Source: Cordylochernes scorpioides
Lineage: Eukaryota; Arthropoda; Arachnida; Pseudoscorpiones; Chernetidae
Direction: 5' to 3'
Assembly: GCA_030710605.1 (NCBI GenBank)
Contig: CP092880.1
Coordinates: forward strand, 1,964,862 to 2,028,861
DNA length: 64,000 nucleotides
Position numbers and translations under genes: made by a program. The notes under the pieces were generated by a model. It was given only the letters and a program-made list of their open reading frames with translations. It searched no databases and was not told the origin of the DNA. Within the stretch, counting starts at the first letter, position 1, and every line of letters begins with the position of its first letter. Shown one piece after another: positions 34,701 to 43,700 of this stretch.

Positions 34701-37700
34701 AAGGGGATAAGAAACAACAATATGATTGTCAGACTTTGCCTGCCCTTGTTGCAACTGTATCTACAGTAAAATGAAACTAGTAAAATGACAATGTGGAACA
34801 ACTCCTGTGGAAGGACTGACAGGTCCGAAAGCTAGAGAATAAAAATTTGAGCAAGAAACTTAGCCCTGGAGACTTTATTTTCTTTATAATAAAATGACAA
34901 TGTGCTTCGATAAAGCACAATTTGGATTATAGATTATAATAAAGGAAATAAGACCTAATCCAAATAATTTATTAGTGTGTGTGACGTGAATGAAATGAAA
35001 ATGGAATGAAAAAAATTATTACAAAAGGCAGTTCAAAGAAGCCTTTTTCATCCAAAAGACATGTGCTTCAATTAATAGAATGGAAGAAAGGGGAAATATA
35101 AATGATATTTACAGATATGCCTTTAATTATATTTAAAAAAAAAAATCCACTTTTAATTCTAAGAAGAATATTTCAAGTTGACTTAAAAAACTATTTTCCT
35201 TATCTGTTATCTTGTTTAAACACTTGATAACAGTACTATATAAGAACTTGCTGTAATATTTTTTCTCATTTATTCTTTTGTCTGATGATGGTGACAATGC
35301 TGTTGCCAAAATGTCACACACTAATAAATTATTTGGATTAGGTCTTATTTTCTTTTATGACAATGTGCTTCTTTATTAAATATTCCTCAAGGTTTTGAGC
35401 ATTTTTTTACCGAACTGTTGGCCTGAGGTTGACTTGAGGTTTTACTGAATATTCAATAAAGATGCACAAAACTCAGTCTTTTTTGGGAAATGAAAGCATC
35501 AAAGCATGAATCTTTCTTTTACACATAAAATAAAAGTCTACTATTTTTTCCATGGTGAAAATATTGTAACAAAGTATTTATTATTTTATTAACAGAGTAT
35601 TATTTTTTATGTTTATATTTTGCTATACTCTGTACACTTCTCTCACTGCTTATCTTTTGTTTATCATTCATAGTTTTGTTCTTGTCTGAAATAAATTATC
35701 GTCTCATACCGAAATTGGTCTTCCCTAATTTTCCACATGGCAATATATTGGGAAAGCTTGGCTCCTCAGTCATGGACACTCCCAGCGGTTTGGTCAATTT
35801 AATCTACCAGACCGCTTCTCTTAGTGCTCTAATATTGTATTGGACAATTCTGCTGATTAATACAGAGCAATAACTCACCATTTATATATAGGACATGAAA
35901 TGGTTTAAGCATAAATGTTCTCTATAGGCAACAAATATATCTTCTTCTTCTTTCTTATCTCCACTCAATCACACTAAGGTATCAAGCTTGACAAATATCT
36001 ACTGTCCTTACTGCGATGAAAAGATATTGGGAGGGCTTGACTCATCAGCTGGGAGTGTTCACCACTCTTTCTTCTTCTTTCTTATCTCCACACTGGGTGA
36101 AGTAGAATGTGTCTGCCTTTGTCATTAAGACTGGGAACACTACTCAGTGGCAGGCCGACTTAGCTACAAAAGAAATGGGGCCGCCTCTGACATGAGGAAC
36201 AGACGCCATGTGCAGCTGCTCCTAACATGGAGTACAGACACTGCACATCCTGTATCCCTGGGTTGATCACTGATGAGACAGGTCCTCCCATTATTCACAA
36301 TTTCAGTAAGGACAATAGAAAGGTATTTAATTTTGAAAAGAATCATACATGCCAGAAATATATGATTTCAAAACTATTATAGACGCGTATGATTTTTAAA
36401 AAAATTAAACAATTTTCTCTACTGTCCTTACTGCAATGAAAAATTAATGGGAGGCCCTGGCTCATCAGTGGTGAACCCTCCAAGCAGTTTCACCAGTTTA
36501 ATCTACCATACCGCTGAATATTGCATTTTTCTAAAGAGACAAGGGTCGCCTCTCCCGTCAAAATAGACGTCTAAAACAAGACGCCATCTATTGACCGTTG
36601 CCGCAACTAACAGCCTCGGGTCGGTGACAAAGCCACAACACCAGCTTTGGCAAACTGAAATGCGTCCACCTAGAGTGCACTAGTTGCAGCGACGGTCAAT
36701 GGATGGTGTCTGTTTTTAGATGTCTATTTTGACAGGAGAGGCGACACTTGTCTCTTTAGATCAATTTCCTCCCGGCAAAATTTCCATCTATATTGCATTT
36801 TTCAGTTTTTCTTTTATACCAATACTGACCTCTTAGAAATGGTATTTTGAATGAAATATGGACATAAGCTTTGAGGACAGTAGAAATACATACAATTATA
36901 ATATTCATTGCAGCAAGGGCAGTAAAATTTTGTTTAATTTTTAAAAGAATCATATGTGTGTAGTCTCATGGTGTGCTAATGTATCATATGCCATCTTCTT
37001 CTTCCTTATCTCCACTCAATCATATTAAGGTCTGGGTGACGTAGAATGCCTTTGTCATTAAGACTGGGAGCAGGGGGTCGGTGGAAGGCTGGTTAAACCG
37101 TTTGGTTTTCGACCCCTACGACCTGGGTTCAATTCCCGCATTGGACACTTTTTTCTGTTTAAAAAAAAATATTTAAAAAAGGCTCCAATGGCCCCCGATT
37201 CTTGCAAAAGTCCAACCCCACCAGCGAGTGCAAGTAACCAAATGGGGCTCTGGCATATTTGTAAGTGCAAAGTCGAACTGCTTTCACATGTTTAGACATG
37301 TGGTGTGCTTACAGTGAAAAAAAAAAAGCAGTCGCTAACTACCCACCATGATTATCATGGCCTGTACCATGTGTACTAGGGATAAGCAAAAAAAAAAAAA
37401 GACTGGGAGCACTACTCAGGGGCAGGCCAATTTAGCTCCAAAAGAAATGGCCGCCTCTGACACGAGGAACAGACATCATGTGCAGCCGCTCCTAACATGG
37501 AGTACAGACTCATCCTGTATCTCTGGAGCCCTTACAGGGTACTATCAGCCAGGCCAGCTGAACCCAGGTTTTTTAGTCAGCTTGTTACTGCTCCCCCTCC
37601 TCCTTTTTTCCGGCTTGGGACCAGCAAAGGCGGAGTTATCATATGCCATAAATAGTATGAGTTTCTTATAATATGGTACTGTGGTATATAAGGTATTGTA

Positions 37701-40700
37701 GAGGAAGTGTGGGTGCAGCCATGGAGAGGAGGAACAAGTTTGTCTTCCTGCACCAGTTTGCCGGCAGCCCGGGGGAAGAAGAGAAGATCTCTCTCTACCA
37801 ATGTGAGAAGTACTACAGCAATTACGAGCCCCAGGTCTTCCATCTCAGGCCTGTAGGTACTCCCTTGCTTTATTATACAGTACCTCTCTGACAACACCTA
37901 GTTGTAGAGTGGCCTTTAGAGAGAGGTGTCCTCTTACCAAATAATAACTAAATACAGTAGAACTACCTTTCTGTAAAGGACAACACCTAGTTACAGAGCC
38001 AAATTGTTCTTTAGGCACAGGTGTCCTCTTACTGGAGAGTTGCTACAGTAGAACTACCTTGTAAAGGACAACACCTATTACAGAGCCAAAGTGTCTTTTA
38101 GGTGTCCTCTTACTGGAGAGTTGCTACAGTAGAACTACCTCCCTGTAAAGGACAACACCTAGTTACAGAGCCAAATTGTTCTTTAGGCAGAGGTGTCCTC
38201 TTACTGGAGAGTTTCCACAGTAGAACTACCTCTCTGTAAAGGACAAAACCTAATTACAGAGCCAAAGTGTCCTTTATGGAGAGGTGTCCTCTTACTGGAA
38301 AGTTGCTACAGTAGAACTACCTCTCTGTAATGGACAACACCTAGTTACAGAGCCAAAATGTCCTTTAGGGAGAGGTGTCCTCTTACCAAATAGTAACTAA
38401 ATACTGTAGAACTACCTCTCTGTAAAGGACAAAACCTAGTTACAGAGCCAAAATGTCCTTTATGGAGAGGTGTCCTCTTACCGGAGAAATGCTACAGTAG
38501 AACTACCTCTCTGTAAAGAACAACACCTAGTTACAGAGCCAAAATGTCCCTTAGGGAGAGGTGTCCTCTTACTGGAGAGTTGCTACAGTAGAACTACCTC
38601 TCTGTAATGGACAACACCTAGTTACAGAGCCAAAATGTCCCTTAGGGAGAGGTGTCCTCTTACTGGAAAGTTGCTACAGTAGAACTACCTCTCTGTAATG
38701 GACAACACCTAGTTACAGAGCCAAAATGTCCCTTAGGGAGAGGTGTCCTCTTACTGGAGAGTTGCTACAGTAGAACTACCTCCCTGTAAAGGACAACACC
38801 TAGTTACAGAGCCAAAGTGTCCATTAGAGAAGGGTGTCTTCTTACAGGAGAGTTGCTACAGTAGAACTACCTCCCTGTAAAGGACAACACCTAGTTACAG
38901 AGCCAAAGTGTCTGTTAGAGAGGGGTGTCTTCTTACAGGAGAGTTGCTACAGTAGAACTACCTCCCTGTAAAGGACAACACCTAGTTACAGAGCCAAAGT
39001 GTCTGTTAGAGAGGGGTGTCTTCTTACAGGAGAGTTGCTACAGTAGAACTACCTCCCTGTAAAGGACAACACCTAGTTACAGAGCCAAAGTGTCTGTTAG
39101 AGAGGGGTGTCTTCTTACAGGAGAGTTGCTACAGTAGAAGTACCTCCCTGTAAAGGACAACACCTAGTTACAGAGCCAAAGTGTCTGTTAGAGAGGGGTG
39201 TCTTCTTACAGGAGAGTTGCTACAGTAGAACTACCTCCCTGTAAAGGACAACACCTAGTTACAGAGCCAAAGTGTCTGTTAGAGAGGGGTGTCTTCTTAC
39301 AGGAGAGTTGCTACAGTAGAACTACCTCCCTGTAAAGGACAACACCTAGTTACAGAGCCAAAGTGTCTGTTAGAGAGGGGTGTCTTCTTACAGGAGAGTT
39401 GCTACAGTAGAACTACCTCCCTGTAAAGGACAACACCTAGTTACAGAGCCAAAGTGTCTGTTAGAGAGGGGTGTCTTCTTACAGGAGAGTTGTTAAATAG
39501 TGAAAATGGTCATTTTGCAGATGAAAACTGTTCTTTGTAGAGAGATGTCCTCTAGTGGAAGTGTCCTTTCAAGGAGATTCTACTGTAGCAAAAAATGGAA
39601 GTTTTGGCGATTAAAAACTCTCCAATGGTACTCACTGAAACTTTGAGGAAATTTCTGTCTGTTAGAGGTTGTCCTTTCAAATATAAAAGTTACTTCAATC
39701 ACTCTTCTAAACTTTGAATTGGGGATCAGACAAGATTCTAAGCCATTGATACCATTATTGAGTTGTGTAAGATCCTATCGACTCACTGTAGGAATGGTGT
39801 TTACCTTGTTGGGTTGCTATTGACTCTCTGTAACAATCCTGTTGAGTCCTGGTGAATTGTTGAATCCTATGTCGGATTATGTTGAATGGGTGATTGATGG
39901 CGCAGTCTTGGTCGAATGGTGGGTTTCCACAGGGGAATAACGAGCACACCTGGATGGGGTAGAAAATAGACATTGCGAAAGGGAGAGTGATGTGACTGGA
40001 GGAGGTATTTGGCCTTTCACATGATGGAGCGGACACTACCTTGGTTGGAGCCTATGTTGAGCACACCTTGCTTCTAGCACGGTCACCTACCTTCTTTTTA
40101 CTTCTTGTCCGAGATCATTGTCATTAGCTCTCTCGACTTCTCATTGGTGGAGATCCTTCCACGTGCTTTCTGCTGATTCGCTATTAGTTGGTCATGCTTA
40201 AAGGTGATTGGTTGTTGATTTGCGATGCTTAACTGTGATTGGCTTAGTACCTCCATTGTCGCCATGATTGCAATCTTTCAGGAAGAAGAAGGTCTTTGAA
40301 CTTTAGTTTTATGGGGGTCCAGGGCAGTGACCTTTACTTCCTGGATGATGCAATCCTGTTAATTGTTATTTCCCAGTTTCGCGAAGCCTAACTTTTATTA
40401 AATCTTTTAACGCTACATTTTGCATAGATTGTGGTGGGGTTACATATTGCTATATATACAGATTATCACATATATTAGTATAAAAGCATGATTTTATTTT
40501 TTTGTCTGACGATGATAACAACACTGTTACTGAAACATCACACACTATTAATTTATATGGATTAGGTCTGACTTTCTTGTAGCTATAATCTATAATCCAA
40601 ATTGTTTTTATCATTTATATTAGTATTATTGGGCAACTCTGTGCTTCACTTCCATCAATAATTGACAATATGACCCAAAATAAGTATATTGCTACGGCGT

Positions 40701-43700
40701 TTTATGGTTTCCACAAGTCCTTATCTCAGAAGAAGGCCAAGTGACACTCACTCCTCACTTTCTTACTGCTACTCTTTTTGTGTTGTTTTTCTTGCTTCCC
40801 TCTTTCTCTTTCTTGTTTTTTTTTCTTTTTTTTTTCTTCTGTATATATCGTTATTTCCTTTGTCTCACTGCTTTGTTCTTATGCATACCTCTGGTGAATC
40901 CTGTATAGGGTCAGTGACCCTAAATAAAGGCTTTTTGTTGTTGTTGTTGTTATATTAGTATTATTTGGCAACAATGGAATGTTTGTTATTGAATACATAC
41001 TTTGTTTGGTCTTTGTTACAAAACATTTTCTGGCTTAGGGCTTGTTTAAAAAGAGAATATAGATACAAAAGCCATAAGGTAATGAGTACACAAGGTAATA
41101 AGACCAAATACAAATTGATGAAAAGTGTGGGACATTTTTGTAACAGCATTGTCACCATCATTAAAAAAAAAGTGTTGACACATCATCAGACAATGCTGTT
41201 ATCAAAACAGCTTTCACTAATTATTAATTTGCAATTGGTCTTATTGCCTTGTGTTTCAAATCTATAATCCAAATTCTATTTTATGATTTATAAAAGGCCA
41301 TCTCAAGCCATTGAAGATAGAAATTAACAACAAAATCTACCCCACTTGCCCAAAATGTAGCTTGGCACCTGCAGCTCCAGAACACATTTTGGCTTGTATT
41401 AGATGCACTAAACAGGACCTTTGGGAGAGGCCGCTGCTTATCATAAAACAGCTTGAGGAGCATGAACTCATGGAATTTGTGTAATCTTTACACAAGGGGA
41501 TAAGAAACAACAACAACATTGTACTCGATGATTTATTTTCAACATTTCGCCAACCCACTGTCACCCTGGGCATGAGAAAATGAAGTATTGAATATATTCT
41601 AATTCTATACAACAATTTTATAAAATACATTCGCATCCAACTTCTTTGATTCAACACCCCAAGGAACTGGAATTTTCTGTTGAAGTTGTTGTTAAATTAG
41701 TCTGATTGGCAAGTGGGGTCTAATTAAAGTAAATGTTGAATTATAAAGGTGGTTCAACTGTACATGCAAAGCATCAAATGATTTATCTTGTAAAGATAAC
41801 CCTTTTATTTACCTTTGGTATTTGCCCTCATACATGTTGTTTCTTATCCCCTTGTGTAAAGATTAAACAAATTCCATGAGTCCATACTCCTCGAGATGTT
41901 TGCTGATAAACAGCGGCTTCTCTCTAAGGTCCTGTTTAGTGCATCTAATACAAGCCAAAATGTGTTCTGGAGCTGCAGGTGCCAAGCTACATTTTGGGCA
42001 AGTGGGGTAGATTTTGTTGTTATAGTTAAACCTGTCTATAGCGCCTCCCTCTTTATAGCGCCCGATTTTAAATATGTAGTACGATGCGATTTACATTAAA
42101 AGTGACCTGTCTATAGCACCCCCTCTTGGGACTCACCAAAATAGGGTGCTATAGACAGGTTTAACTGTATTTTCTATCTTCAATGGCTTGAGAATGGTCT
42201 GTTCTAAATCATTGCCCCCATTTCATGTAGTGTAGAATGGTATCACAGAGGTATTTGCCAGGAGTTGGGTAACAAGACCAAGGAGGACATCCTCAACTTC
42301 TGGGACAAGCATGCTCTCCCGTTGGTGGGTCACCGGACTCAGAACACCACGTGGCTCTACCGCAACCGCTACCCTCTCCTGGTGGTGTACTTCTCTGTGG
42401 ACTTCTCCCACGCCCACCGCACAGGTTGGTCTGCTCTTACATATTGGTGTCCTCCACTGCCTTCTGTTCCCTTCTATTCACAGTGGAACCTCATTATAAA
42501 CCCCTATTTTATAATGCCATCATTGTGTGAACATCGTAATTCTAAAGTTTCTATTGTTCTTCCCTTGAAAATAGTGGAAGATTTGCTTGGCTATAGAGAG
42601 AGTCTAGAAATTTCTCTTTTTCAGTACTACAGTAGAACTACATCTCTGTAAAACAACACCTAATTGCAGAGAAAACATGTCCTTTAGGGAGAGGTGTCCT
42701 CTTACTGGAAAGTTGCTAAATAGTAAAAATGGTAATTTTGGCCAATAAAAAATAGTCGTCAGTTTGAGGCAATTTTGTTCACACTTGGTTATCTTGTGTG
42801 CCTTCAATAAAGGTCACTGTAATATCTTCCAGAGTTATTGTCTCAATCCCGATATACATGCTAAAAGGTATAACTTCCTTAAGTTTTGTCCATGAGTGTA
42901 TATTGGTTATCTCGTGTGTCTTCAATAAAGGTCACTGTAATATATTTCAGAGTTATTGTCTGAATCCCGATATACATGGTAAAAGGTACAACTTCCTTAA
43001 GTTTTGTCCATGAGTGTATTTAAAAAAATATCCCCATATTTCAAGGTTGGAATCTCAAATTGTCAATAGGCCTCTTGATCTTTGTATTTAATTGATCTCT
43101 TTATTATTCTGTAATTGTAAATTTTAAAGGAGAGAGAAGAGTTCCACTTTATTACATCAACACATGTGTGACAGGCTAAATTTCTAGGTATTCAATAAAC
43201 TGCTAAGAAAGCTAGTGCAGCTTGGCTAGTTAGCTGCTGTATTGAGACCATCTGTGCAGACACCCAGATTATCCGAGGCAAGGTGGTTGAGGTCGCCAAG
43301 AAGTACCCCAAGATCACCTTTGCCATCGCGGATGAGACGGAATACGCAGAGGAGCTGCGCAGCCTGGACCTGGATGACAGTGGGGAGGATGTCAACGCAG
43401 CCTACTTCAAGGGTCCCAAGGAAAGGTACCGAATGGAGCCGACAGATGAGGACCTTGCTGAGTCCCTCCAGACCTTTGTGAAGGACATCCAGTCCGGTGA
43501 GTGGGACACTGCCATTGTAATATAATATGTTTAAATATATTTGACCATCGACCAACATTGTTTTCCTCAAGCTTGAAGGTACCACAACTGTGCAACCTTT
43601 CATGACTAATTCATTCAGAATATATAGTTCTTCTTTATAATTCCAGTATGGAACACATTCATATGGAATATCATTTTTGTTTGGCCATCCATTAATTATT

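Noticed and set aside
37885-39590. Possible CRISPR-like regular array
   Set aside because: Units are contiguous copies of a pogo-like element; no spacers.
39755-40036. 93-codon minus frame in PDIA4 intron 7
   Set aside because: No domain and no homologous motif; likely chance in GC-richer intron DNA.
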